NCBI RefSeq assembly: GCF_041296385.1
Contig: NC_091014.1
Span: 19,753,578-19,817,577, forward strand
DNA length: 64,000 bases
From: Aphelocoma coerulescens
Taxonomy: Eukaryota > Chordata > Aves > Passeriformes > Corvidae
Reading direction: 5' to 3'
The notes below the pieces were generated by a model, which did not search any database, was not told where the DNA came from, and was given only the letters and a program-made list of their open reading frames with translations. Shown here piece by piece: positions 13,263 through 25,800 of this stretch. A program made the translations under genes and the position numbers. Numbering within the stretch: position 1 is the first letter of the stretch; each line of letters starts with the position of its first letter.

Positions 13263-15152
13263 CATATTTATGTATACGTTTTTTTCCAAATTTGTACCCA
13301 AAATGGTTTTGTCAATCGTAGATCACTCAAAATGACTTTTCAGCATATGAAGATCTCACTGAAGTTAAACTGGCCTCCATAAATTGACTTTAGATCTTGC
13401 TGTGGATGTTCCTCTCTTGCCCAAGGAAGGTGTGGCCAAACTTCCACACCTAACAAGCCACACACTTAAAATTTCCCCTAGCAGACAGTTGCACCTCATC
13501 ATTTGATGGGTCAGAGGATGAAGGTGATTATCCATTAGTCCGTTTCTCTGTAGATGGTCAGGTACAGCAACTACCAGGACAGTTTGCCAGTGCCTATCAG
13601 AGCTGATATTCCCTGTCCTGTTGTGCCTGTACTGAAACAAAGCTGCTTTCTACCATCCACACATGCGCCATCTGGGGTATTCGTAGGTGACACCTCCAAA
13701 AAGTCCCACTGTGTATATGGTAGGGACTTCTTGTATCCCCTGGAGCTCAGGAGTTCCTCATGGCAGTGACGATGCATTGAACTTGTATCTGGTTCATGGG
13801 TGAGAAGACTCTGAAATGATTCTCTATCCAGTAAGTAGTGGTGTACAGGGCAGAGACAAAGGGTGATGCTTTAACAGCAACACCTGTGGCTGAGCAGATG
13901 GTCTGTTGTGTTCTGCACTAGCTGGAGCTGTTTCTGAGTGTGTAGTCTTCATTTTTATGCTTCAAAATGCTTCCAGTATTTTATTTGTCTATTTATTGCA
14001 ACTGGAAGAAAAGAAATTACATGTAAATAAATGTTCAGGAAACACTTGGAACTTGGCACTCTCTGGGCCAGATCAATCAAGCTTGGTGGAATACCTGCCC
14101 ACCAAAGTTTTATTATTTGGCAGTGGCAGATCTCACCTGGCTTTGCTGATGATAATGATCCCTCTGAAATAGAATACCTGCCACCATAAACACCAGTATT
14201 ATCTTTTCTTTTCTCCCCTCCTCCTGTACTCCATTATGAGACAGAAATGGGGTCCCAGAAACAAATAGAAAGGCCTTAGCATTTGAATTTGTAATTGTCT
14301 CTCCTGAGAGAAATGTTTGATCTTGTAGTCACAAAAGCAATTTAAACATAGGATAGCTTAAGGAGGGAGTGGTAACCCCACCAGAGAAGAATGAGTGAAA
14401 CCTGTGGAGACCTGCTTATCTGAGAGAACAGATCTGTTAAAGAAACCAGATTTGGTCAGAATATACAGATTTCCCCAAATCCAATCATATCACAGGAAAA
14501 TACAGTTTTGGACAAAAAGTGGAGAGGGGGAAGAGGAGGGCAGAGTTTCTGGTCAGACTGGGAAGACTCACTCCATAACTGTGCTTGTGGGTACCTGTCT
14601 GGTCAGTGGAAGAGTGAGAAAACACAGGCTTGAATGTTTATCTCTTGCACCCCAGAGAAATACCCTTACCATAGACATGCTTCCCCTACTGAAATGCTTT
14701 GAAATGTTTTGGTTTCCTAGTGATATGAAAATGGAACATTTTTGTCATGTCAAAATATTTCATAGGTCAGACTGTTCATTCTTAGCTTAGCTCTGTTGTG
14801 CCTGTGTTTTATTCAAGCTCTGTCCACTAAAATAAGTAATCCAGAAATAATGCACATAGAAAGAGCCAGCAAGCACTATCAGTAAAAAGGCAAACAAGCT
14901 AACTGCTCTGTCAAATTATCACTTTATTCTTCTACTGAACAGTGTATAAATAAACCTTATCTCTATAACTCTTACGTACCATCTTTTGTTTTCAGATATA
15001 AAGCGTTTTGTAAGCAGTAAGCTCTAATCCAGGATGTCATTTAAGCACATGTTTAAACTGTTCTTTAGAAAAAGGCCTAACTGAACACTTGTTTAAGTGC
15101 TTTTCTAATTAGGGGTTAATTAATGAAACTGCCTGACTTTCCTGTGAAGGGA
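13263..15152. other. Unique DNA, no gene seen
   Basis: Several open frames of 60-131 codons overlap each other on both strands between 13365 and 14790. None has a recognisable domain, and none stands out from chance. No repeat family was recognised. Confidence 0.5.
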
Positions 15153-15276
15153 TATTTTTCAGATGGAAAAACGGAAGCCAGACAAGTTGTCTTGCCAAGG
15201 ACTGCACAGAGAGTTACAGGCAGAGCAAAGATTTGAGCCCCTATCACCTCCCTCCAGACAGTACTGTTTTCCCAAA
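15153..15276 (-). repeat. MIR-like tRNA-derived SINE relic
   Basis: The plus strand reads like a reversed MIR core. In order it has 'cagatggaaaaacggaag' (for cagatgaggaaactgag), 'cttgccaaggactgcacag' (for cttgcccaaggtcacacag), 'ggcagagcaaagatttgagcc' (for ggcagagctgggattcgaacc), then a pyrimidine-rich 'ctccagacagtactgtttt'. Order and spacing match the family while single bases are heavily changed, as expected for a very old amniote SINE. The family call is from memory and boundaries are approximate. Confidence 0.68.
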
Positions 15277-16979
15277 GATCCGTGCAGTCTTATTTCAAGC
15301 ATTTATACTGCATTCATGGGATAACTGGTGCACCACAGACTTTGAAGTCAGGAAGTGTGGTAGACTACAAGGATACTAGCTGACAACTTTTGAAACATTC
15401 TCTTATATATCTTTATGGGTCAGGACACAGCAGAATAAATGAGAACCCAGGTACTATTTTATTGACACCTTTTCTTTGTAATTCTGAGACCCTGTAAATC
15501 ACTCAAAAAAAAAAAAAAAAGTCCACTTTTCTGCAAATCAGACAAAGAGAAAGTGAGAAGCATTTTATTTGACAGAGAAGGTCAAGGATGTTTTCCACTT
15601 TCATCTACAATTCTGGCAGCCAAGGGAAATCTGGATTCATGAACAAGGAAAATTGCTCTTATGGTCAATTAATCTATTGATTTAATTCCCTCCAGAGTGA
15701 TTGCTGTGATCCCCAGGTGTTTTTACCCGGAGCCTGGTCTGCCTGTCTTAGTCTTTGGTGACAGTCTGACAAATTCCTTATGGACAAGTGCTCCCTTATA
15801 CACATGTTAATGCATCAGCCACACAGCAAAATATTGTTAGGTTAACTAAAAGCCTACATATTAACTGTGTGTAAAGGCTATTGCTATAATTTTGTAAATA
15901 GAGCTGGGTCTTGTTGTAGCTGTGTATGAAGAAAATGATATCTTAACATAATATTTTCTTAAAAATATTTAATTTCAAGCTATACTTCTGTCTTTGACAG
16001 CAGCAGCCTTTCTGAACAAAGCGCGGAATACTGCAGTAAATTTATAGAAATATTTATCAAAACCCAGCAACACCACACTACTAATTTGGGATTCAGCACT
16101 TTACTAAATGTGCTAGAAAGTAGCAGCAGGAGATGTTCCCAATTTGTGAATGAATTCAGTGCTCAGAGAAGTGAATGAGCCAAGAACAGCCTGGGCAGAG
16201 GGAGGTGTGTGGTTCCTCACCCAGCTTTCCCTCTTCTCCACATGACAGTTCTTTCTCAAAATTGGACCCGCGGATCTTGAGAGTTGGTTCCATAAATGAA
16301 TCACTTTCTGAGCAAAAATAACTTACATGAAATTTAGAGTCTGAAATGGTTAGACTCAAAAGAATATTTGGTTTATTCAAATATATTTGATTAAATAGTA
16401 CCCAGCTGAGTATCTATCTGGAAATTCCTGGATCTGCCTTCTTACATGGTTTGAGTCATCTTTTTGATATTGTCCTTTTCTCAGCATCAGAGACAGTAAA
16501 CTAATCTTTTCCACTCACTGGCACATTTACTGGTTCTTTTCTCTCCCAGCTGCTCACCAAGCTTCTTACTTCACCTTTGTACTTCTGTAGCATTTGTGTT
16601 CAGCTTTTCCTTACATTTCCACATTCTTTATCTCAAGTCGTCCTCTTTCAAAGGACAGTCTCTTTTCTGCTGGTTTTATATTTTATCTGAAATCTACTTT
16701 TTAATCTTTCTCTTACTGAAGGTTAGATTTTTTGTTTGTTTTCTTGATAGCTTGCTTTTTTGTTTTTTGTTGCTATCTTGTTTTGTGTTTTTCTTGAAGG
16801 AGATACACTGAATGGTTAGAAATAACAACATTTTTTAAAAATCACCTTTTTAAAATTATCTCTCTCACTTGAGGTTTGCATGAGAGCTGTTTGAACACAG
16901 TCTCCAGCAGGGCCAGCTAAGGCTGCTTTTCATTTTTATCTTGATCTTTTTTTTTTCTTGTTTCTTTCTTTCTACTCAT
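15277..16979. other. Unique DNA, no gene seen
   Basis: Apart from the A run at 15505, no repeat was recognised. An open minus-strand segment with good splice signals at 16221-16307 is included in a low-confidence exon-chain finding. The T-rich stretch around 16600-16800 yields a hydrophobic chance open frame. Confidence 0.5.
15505..15520. repeat. Poly(A) run, 16 bases
   Basis: An uninterrupted A run about 230 bases right of the MIR-like relic. It is too far away, and on the wrong side, to be that element's tail. Confidence 0.9.
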
Positions 16980-16995
16980 TTTCACTTCAGCTCCA
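16980..16995 (+). repeat. Left 16-bp target-site duplication
   Basis: TTTCACTTCAGCTCCA occurs here and again, identical, at 17128-17143. The two copies sit immediately outside the 132-base insert 16996-17127, which is the signature of insertion into a staggered break. Confidence 0.85.
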
Positions 16996-17127
16996 CTTCT
17001 CCTTTAAGCTAATTGATCACATCTCCTCCAAGGCTGATGGGAAGAGCTTCATTCCACCCAAAGCTCTCATTATATGTTTCCACGGTTTGCTACACAAGCT
17101 AGATAAGCATGGATACTGGAATTATAA
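16996..17127. mobile_element. 132-bp insertion with 16-bp TSD, copy 1
   Basis: The segment begins CTTCTCCTTTAAGC and ends GGATACTGGAATTATAA. It is bounded on both sides by a perfect 16-base direct repeat. Over its full length it matches 17904-18032 with about eight substitutions and one 3-base gap, and the match ends where the duplication begins. It has no terminal inverted repeats, no poly(A) or octamer tail and no coding frame. It may be a templated or retrotransposed copy of the nearby segment, or an unnamed short element. The transcription strand is unknown. Confidence 0.8.
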
Positions 17128-17143
17128 TTTCACTTCAGCTCCA
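17128..17143 (+). repeat. Right 16-bp target-site duplication
   Basis: An identical copy of the sequence at 16980-16995, starting directly after the last base of the insert. Removing the insert and one duplicate gives a plausible uninterrupted ancestral site. Confidence 0.85.
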
Positions 17144-17903
17144 AAACAGATGAAAACTTGTAGATTTAATCCATACACATAAATTTATAAAAGAAAAGGA
17201 AGAAAAAGAGGGAGTATTTTTCTTGAAATTGTCTCTACTTACACAGATATTTAGCTGATATTGAACCACAGATAGTAACCACAGAATGACCATGTGCTTT
17301 CCCTCCTTCCCAGGAGTCCCGTTAATCAAACCCTCTCTTGCATTAACTGGTACAGTTCTGTTAAATCAAAGGCAATGCACTGATATACTACAGCTGAAAT
17401 ATCTCCAGAAAATGTTATCCTTCTCTGGTTGTATTCTCTGCATTCTCTAGTAGGCATATCACATCAACAAATCCATAAAATGAATTGCCACACAATAAAG
17501 CAGCATGGCAATAGATCTATTTCTCACCTGTGCATTGAAGTGTGGCTCTTCTGCAGTGTAAATGGGGCCAACATGTTTGTCACTGACATGTAGAGAAAAG
17601 CTTGTGTGCTGATAGAAAAACTCTTGTGCTGACAGAGCAATTCAGGGCTGAGAAATCTGTCAGGAGAAAGGCATGGAGAAGTTGTTCTGCTGAGCAGCAA
17701 TGAACATAAATCCACATGTATTTGTGCTGCTGAATCACCATCTCATCTACTTTCTTGGATTTGTATATAGAGTATGTTTAAATTCTTATGTGCGAATCCA
17801 AAAGTGTACCTTTAATTTTACCCACCTTCTTAAGTCTGCTTCCCTGTCTCTTTTCAACATCACAGGTTTTCCCTCTCTTAGCTTTGGCCTTCTAAGAGTT
17901 AAT

Positions 17904-18032
17904 CATCTCCTTTAAGCTAATTGATCACATCTCCAAGGCTGGTGGGAAGAGCTTCATTCCACCCAAAGCTCTCCATAAATGTTTCCATGGTTTGCTACAC
18001 AAACTAGATAAGCTTGGATACTGGAATTATAA
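17904..18032. repeat. Second copy of the 132-bp segment
   Basis: 129 bases similar to 16996-17127 and in the same orientation. The flanks (…gagttaat on the left, atagctgg… on the right) share no direct repeat. This copy is therefore either the local source or an older insertion whose duplication has decayed. It lacks three bases (one of two adjacent TCC units) present in copy 1. Confidence 0.85.
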
Positions 18033-19205
18033 ATAGCTGGTACTGAGTGAGAACATTCTCATCATTTGTGGCTGCATCTTGTATAGCACAGTTGTTGTGC
18101 AGAGTCAAGCATTTTGAGAATAAAAAGGAAACATCAGAAATCAGAGCTAGGATGTTCCTGCAATCCACAGATGTGTAACAACCCATTTTCACAGGTACAG
18201 ACATAGTAATATATATGCACCTGAAAATCACAGGAATTGTTGTTACAGTATATTAAACAACATTTCCTTGTGTTCTTTCATTTTAATGGCCTGCCTTCTG
18301 TTTGTTCCTTCACTTTCCCAGTGAATGGAGAACAGTCTCATCCCACGCAGTTCATGAATCCACTCAAATCCCATCTAAAAATTGAATTTACTTGTAACTC
18401 CATGGGTAGTAGAAAATGCAATCTGAGATCAGTGAGTTGAAACTGATTGACATTAGTTGATTTTTTATTCTTTTCCTGAGTCCAAAACTCTGTATTTCAA
18501 CTTTTTAATGTAATGAATTAGATGGAATTTGTTAATTTGTTTAATTTCATATAGTATTTTCAGTACCTTATAAATATACCAGTCACAGTGAGGGGCATGC
18601 TTATTTGCAAAGAAAAAGTGCTGTCAGGTTTAAATACCAATGGTTTATTTGTACATGGGATTCATTTCCATTATAGTCTGAAGCTGTTTTTCAATGCTCA
18701 GGTGAAAAAGGCACACAGTTCCTTATTCCTGCAGATCTGGCCAGGTAGATATAACCCCAGGCACCCCATCTGTGACAGACTTGATGTTTGGCATTTTTGA
18801 GAGTGCTAAATGTATCCAATAGATTTGGGTAATCACAGCAAGAATAACACAATGTAGAAGCACTGGACTCATGTACAGATCACCTTTACCTTGTGATATT
18901 AAGAACATGTTTCCATATTTTTTAAAATCTAGAAACCCAAACTGCTGAGTGGCTGTAAATCCAGGGAGGCCCTAGCCAAAACTGTAAGATTACTTTCTAT
19001 GGAAAGGGGCAAAGTGCCACACATTGAGATAAAAAAGAAATATCTGAATGAGTAAGGGAAGAGGTACCAGTTCATAGAGAAAGAATCTGGAGATACAGGT
19101 GATTCAATGTGATCTTAAGGCAATGTTGCCCTACTTTTGCAAAAAGGTGAAACTTGTTCTAGGTTAGGTGATCAGCAAGTGATATAAAATGATCTTTCCA
19201 TACCA
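18033..19205. other. Unique DNA, no gene seen
   Basis: Only short overlapping open frames (up to 75 codons) and no recognised repeat. Confidence 0.55.
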
Positions 19206-19796
19206 ATGAACACTTGTAAAGTCTCAGGTGGATTACAGCACATGGGTTTGGGTGTAACAACTCTGGACCAATGGAAACTAATTGAGGAAAAGTTACCAAA
19301 AGCCACAATAAATGGTAGAAGATTTAGCACTGTTTATTGCACAGAACATAGAAAATGGAATGTGAAAACGATTTTCCAGTTCATTTGCTGTAAAGTGGAC
19401 CTGTGTGTTCCCTGTGGCATCCATTACAGGACAAGAAACGGTGGCTTGCATTTCAAAGTATGGAAATCCCAGGGAAGGAGCTTTTATGAAAAGGGTCAAG
19501 AAGCACAGGAATTGATCGTTGGGCAGGAAGATGGAGACTCTGTGACTTTTAAAACAGGTTCAGAAGATGTTTCTTATGAATGCTCCAGTCTTGAGGACTG
19601 GCCCTTATTGCCTATCCAGCCCCCTCCACAGGGATTTCTCTATATATGTGCTGAAAGTGTACTCAGTCAGCAAAAGCAACAGGGTCAGCATGTATCTCAA
19701 ACCCTGTCTGACATCAGCTGAAGCAATGTTCATGCAAAGGAGTCAGAGATTAATATCAAAATGAACATGGAATCAAGCTAAAAATACCCTGAAGTA

Positions 19797-19818
19797 CCCC
19801 ATTAATCCCCATTAATCT
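19797..19818. repeat. Short CCCCATTAATC tandem
   Basis: CCCCATTAATC is present twice in a row, immediately left of the GC-rich minisatellite at 19821. It is a minor local duplication. Confidence 0.75.
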
Positions 19819-19820
19819 TT

Positions 19821-19891
19821 GCCCCTCTGCCCCTGACACAGGTGGGAGGGCTGGAGCTGCCCCTCTGCCCCTGATACGGATGGGAGGGCTG
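19821..19891. repeat. Two-copy 38-bp GC-rich minisatellite
   Basis: Unit 1 (19821-19858) and unit 2 (from 19859) both run GCCCCTCTGCCCCTGA…, then an A/C-containing spacer, then TGGGAGGGCTG. They differ at a few positions, and the second unit ends early. It is a local tandem duplication in an otherwise AT-rich setting, about 100 bases downstream of the end of the longest open frame in the window. Confidence 0.85.
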
Positions 19892-22800
19892 TATCTCATG
19901 GTACTGGTTGCTGCCAGACTCTTCCACCACACAGCTCCTCTGAGTTCTGCCCTCACTGCAGCGTTTTCTACATAGCACTGGGGGCACAGTCCCACTTCCA
20001 TCTAAGTCCCTTTTTCTTTCTGTACAGACAGATCAGCTGCAGACTGTCCTACACTAGGCGCAGGCAGCAGCACCAAGGACGGCAGGGGACAAAGTGGCTG
20101 GCACTTGCTGATCACGAAGAATACAGTGGGCTTCTGTGGAATTATTATTATACAAGGTAAACTGCTCTTACAATTTTTTTAGAAGCCATACCTAAAAACC
20201 CTAACAAACTCTAGAGCTGGCCTCAATAAATGCTTTTTATTTTAAAGGCTACAGCTGATAATGTGGCATATACCTCTAATTAGAGAGTACAGGGGAAAAA
20301 AAGGAAATTAAAAGGCCTGCTCTTCTGGAATTTCATTTTTTTTTGGTCTTGTGAATGTTTGTGCCCTGTTTAATCATTCCAGAGGTATAAGTAATAACAT
20401 CTAAATTGTTTGAAATTTATTTTTCACATGTAGGAGTGGACAAAACTGGTTTCTCATCTGCATGTGACACATAAGTCCTTAGTTCAAGAGGTTCTTCATC
20501 TTTCTTCTCTTTCTTGTCTTAGAAAAATGGAAAATGTTACCATGAAGGAAGTGAACTGAAGGACTGGCTTGACATGTGGCACGTAAAGAAGACAGCTCAT
20601 CTGTACTTCTTTGTAAAATGTTCTGCCATCCTGCTTCTGCCATGCAGGACCCTCAGCATCAGCAGTGTGTACTGTACTACAAAGAAAGCAGGACAGCTGA
20701 AGTTACACAGGAAAATGATTCAGCTGAAGAAGCTAAACTGCCTTCTACATCCTTCTTCAGTAGAACCCACTGTGAGTAGGCATTAGGAAGGTACAACTTC
20801 GGGCAGCTTGGGGCAGTTTTAGATTTTTGCTATTTGCAAAGTGTGCCAGAGAACAGTTGGGACTTTTTTTTCCACAGATATGTGCCCAACAGTATCTTTT
20901 GCTTTGGCCCTTCTGCCAGTGTCTTGTCTCCTTAAGGCTTGTCTGTGCTCAAAAGGGATAGCTGCACTGCTAGAGCTAATGCTATCCCTCCTCCCTCCAG
21001 TGCAGAAACAGCTCATACAAGAGAAGGAGCTGTTTTGCCAGTACTACTCTCAGAATAAGCTGCACAGAAAAAAACCTGTTTACTTGTTAAATGTAACCTG
21101 TTAGAGTTAGGGTTTGGAGGTTTTTAGCATATTTCTGTTGGTTAAAGCCCTGAGATATCTTTGCTCCTAATAGACTTAGTTGTGCTCAAAGATTCAAAAT
21201 ATGGGCGTGTCTTGGGAGTATAATTCAATGGCTAATTCAGCAATAGCAAGAAAAGTTCTGTGGGCCTTTGTCTTCTGGAATTTTTCAGTGAAAATACTAT
21301 ACTGTATTAACAAAGACACCTCAAAAAATCTCAAATGGGTTACTCCTTAATTCTGTGCAGCCTGCAGCCACAGTTCTTTTTTTTTTTTTTTTTTTTTAAT
21401 TTTGTGTTATTATTGAGTAAAGATGTGGATCACCAAAGGGATATGTAAAGCTTCCTTGGCCCTCAGGATTGAAATGGCTTCTTTCACCTATTCCACCCAG
21501 CAGAACTATGTTAATTTTGTGCACTATTAGAAACATTTTACATGACCTTTGAAAAGCCACATAGGTTCAGAGCACTAATTTCAGGGGAAGTCAGACACAG
21601 AATAACTTTTAAGGATGAACTGCCTCTGCTGTACTTCCACCAACACCATGAGCTGACATAAAGCTCCTCTGGTGCACATTGTACTCTGGCAGCTCACAGA
21701 TCATAGCTCCTTCCCCTCCTGTTCACAAGCACTCTCTTCCCTTTCAGTTACATAAGAGTTTGTGCAACTGTATAGTGAACTGGAGCAAGAAAGTCATCAG
21801 GGTAAAACTAGTGATTAATTGAGTCTGAGCCAACTCCTTGACAGAGCTGACTCTGTGGCCTCCCAGCACTAAGTGTGGCTTTCATAGGTGGGGAATAAGT
21901 CCCCTGTGAGATGGCTTCTGACAGAGGTCCTCACTTGTATCTGCCTGGTGGTCTGGGAGCTGCAGTGTAGACGTGCACATGCCACCATTTCTCCTCCACA
22001 ATATGGGTAAACCAGTTCTTTTTCACATCTCATTGATGCTGGGAAGACAAAATTTTACTGACTCTGATCTTCAGTTTTAACAGGTGTTATATGTGTTACA
22101 TAGGTAAATGAAGGTGGTAACTCCAAAAGTAAAACAGAAATATATCTTCAGAAATACAACAGGAATACGTCTATCAAATTTCAATCCTTTCACTCACTTT
22201 ACAACTGGAGAATAACTCGGGCATCATGTGCCTGATCTTGTGCCATGCACAAGCAACTCAGGAGTCTCAGTGTGTGCAAAGCCCTTGCACTTGAATAGGA
22301 AAACTCATGTTTTCATGTATTCATCAAACCAGTTTGAATAACTCCACTGGGAGAAACATTGATTTTGGTGGTTACTTATGACAATAATTCACTATATGCT
22401 GAAATAAACTAATATTTATGAGAAGAAAAATGTGTCACCTAAAACATTCTCTTTTCTGAAACACCTGAATCTTTGCAAAGTCTAATGTAAAATACCCTTT
22501 GGGCAATTGGACAGTCACTGCTTATACATACCAATAAGAGGCTTCTGTAGACACATTCTGTAAAGTAGGTCCTCTAAAACTGATATGGTAAAAAATGCTG
22601 CTTTTTAATACTTTAATTGATTTTGGAATGGTTCTCAAGAGATGCTGTAAATATGCATTTCAGTTAAACATTTATCAGGCTAATATTGAGTTACTCACAA
22701 GTTAAATGTGTGATTATCAGAAAATATACTATTTCTCATTAGGTGTAGAGGGAGCACAGATTTAAAATCAAAGGACTCAGTGGATCCCTAAATTCTCTGA

Positions 22801-25800
22801 GGCTATCCTGACGGTAATGAACACCAGCTGTTCCACCCTGCTGGTCAAGATCCCAGAGGGTAGAGCATGAATTAGGCATTTGAAAGAGCATTTAACAGCA
22901 GTTACCAAGCTGCTCAGCTTTTCAGAGATAACAGAATTAGTCTTAAAAACTGCTTCATGACAGTCTTTCACAATCAGAGTCAGTCAGGAGACAGTCAAAG
23001 ATTTCTCAATTGCACATACCCATGTAATGCAAATTTTAGTGGTTTATTTTACCTGAAGATCAAGTATATATGACTGGCTTTGTTCCTAATAGCAGCAAAG
23101 GTTATTTGCACTTTTGGAGAAAGCAGTAACCACGATATCATTTCTGAGAGGAAATGATAAAGAACTTGGAATATTTCAGTACATGATGAAACTTTAATCT
23201 CAGCACTGTATCATAGATGGGCCTCCCTTGTTTTGGGGGAAAAAATTGCATGTTTTTTCTAAACATAGATAATTTTTGTGTGAATGACTAGATCAGTTAG
23301 GGAAAGCCTCTATTTCTCAGCAGTAAGAAAAAGACTGAAAAATGTTATGAAAGGAAGAAAATAAAGACAACCTTTTTTGTAGCTTTAAGTTCATATCAGG
23401 ATATTGTTTCCTCACTGATTTTGTCTATAGTGAGTCAGATTCATAGAAGTATCAGTCATTCATTTTCTGTAAAATTAAGCCAACTGAAGCCATACCAATT
23501 GGAGTTATTAAAAAGTCTTCCTGTTAAATATATTGTCAGATATCTGTACACTGATGAATTCACTGCTTTACAATGCAGATTGCATATTTTATGAATATTC
23601 TCAGAATCTACTGAAGCTCTTGTGTGATAACAGAAAGGATGCTCAAAAATATCCTTTCCATCTCTTTCTTCTTTAAAATAATGAAGAAATACAGGTCCAT
23701 CTGAAGAAATCTTCCATTTTACATTTTTAGTAAGGCTTCATTACAAGTCAGCCAAAATAGATGGAAAGACTGGTACTTACCTAAAAAAGCTTTGGATAAG
23801 CCATTTGTGTAATAGAATTTTACTTCTATGAAGTCTTCGCCCTCATCTGCAGTGCCTAGAGCTGAATTTTCAGAAAGCCTTGAGACGGAGGAAGAAGTAA
23901 CGTTAAATGGTAAAACCAAAAAGAAAAATAAGGAATAGATCCATTACCTTGCTCTGAAAGAGGCTGAACTAAACCAGGTAACACACAGGTTTCCTTTCTA
24001 CAGGAAACAACCATTTGAGCGAGTCTGGATGGTGGAGAAACATCTAATGAGTATGAATTTTGTGTCCATGAGGGAACATCTAACAAAAACTGTTTGGCTG
24101 ATGATTTAATGATGGAAACATATAAACAGATAGATAATTTTGTACATGCCCATGATCTTCCTGTCATATACTCTCTTTCAGATTGTTTCTATTAAGCAAT
24201 AGAAAAAATTGTCAGAAGGTCACCTTCTGAAAGAATTGTGGGTAACCCAGAAACCTTCAAAGGCTATGCTGATATCTTTGAGTTACTACTTCCTTGATAT
24301 ATTAATTTGTGTGCATCTAGACTGATTTCCACAAGGTTGGTAGTTGTCTTTGGAGGTGGAAACATAATATTTAAATGATTGTTTATTTCTTGAGGAACTA
24401 TAAAAATATTTGATATGTTTTTTCATGTTGCTTCTTATGAAATGCACTATAAAAATTTGATTCTGTAACATTACTCAATAATCTGAGAAGAAACAGATTC
24501 TGTTTTCATGCTACTTTACTACTAGCTCCATGGAAATAAAGAATGTGGATATTGTGAACCTGGAAATCAAGATCTAATCCAGTAGACTTATGTTGCCATT
24601 ACAGGATGTTTAATTCAGAAATTGAAATGATAGGGATTTTTTTGTTTCATTTTTTGTCAAGTAAATGTTTCATTATTTATGTAGCATATAAAATACACCT
24701 CCAAAAGAAATATTAAGCTTCCCAATAAAGCATATATTTTAGTTTCTCACTCTCTTCTTCATGTCAGCTAATTTGTTAATTTCTCACTCAAAATTAATTT
24801 CGGAATTCAAACCCAACACTGAAGTCACCAGTTGATGTATTAAGCATATCATGTCATATCAGTCCCTATGTTTGTACTACTAAAAATCAGTAGTACATGT
24901 TTTTGAAGATCTTTAATACACATTCATTACCAAGCTCTGTGCTTATTACTGACAGGGATTCTAGGGTGTTAAATGATGATGTATATTATATGAAAGATAC
25001 TATAGCTCATCTTTCCAGAGATCAGTATCTGGCTACTTATTTGTATTTTGATATTGACTACAATTTTAGTAAATATTTACTTTAAGAAATGTGTTGCATT
25101 CCAAATAATTTTTTTTTAAATGACTTGATTTGCTTTTCTAATAGCTCATATATCCTTACAAGCAACCTGAATTTGATATATCTATTTTGTTCCAACTGAT
25201 AAAATAAAATGGTCATTAGAGTGTCTATGAGAAAATGACATGTCTACTAGGAGTTGAAAATCCTGGTCATTTGATTAGAAAACACTGGCACATTCTCTCC
25301 CTCCCCAAAACACATATTTGTTCCTAATGGATGATGAAGCTAATTATACAGTATCTCTTTGCATGCTGACTGAAGCTGGTTTGCATGTTAATGTGGAGAA
25401 GAAACAGCATTAAGACTGTCAGTGCTGGACATGCTTCAATGTTGCCTTTTAATTAAAAGTTCAAATTTCTGAGAGAATAGCTGGAAAAGAATGTACCGGA
25501 ATCTTACACAAGAGCTCGACTTACAAAACACAGCAGTCACATGGGTTTGTTTCCTGTCACACACTGTTAGCATCAATGGCACTGCTGCTGCCAAGTTCAC
25601 TTGATCTATGCATAAAAGAGATGCTTACTTTTCAAGAGTTATTTGCCCAGCAATAATGAAAACATCCCAAATTCCTTCATAGTTAACATGCCCCCACCCC
25701 CAGACATTATTAATATGTGGCCATACAGATCAAGAAAAACAAGTATTGAATTGCTGACCTCAGGACTTTTCCTGGGGGGTTGGGTTGCTTTGATTTGGGG

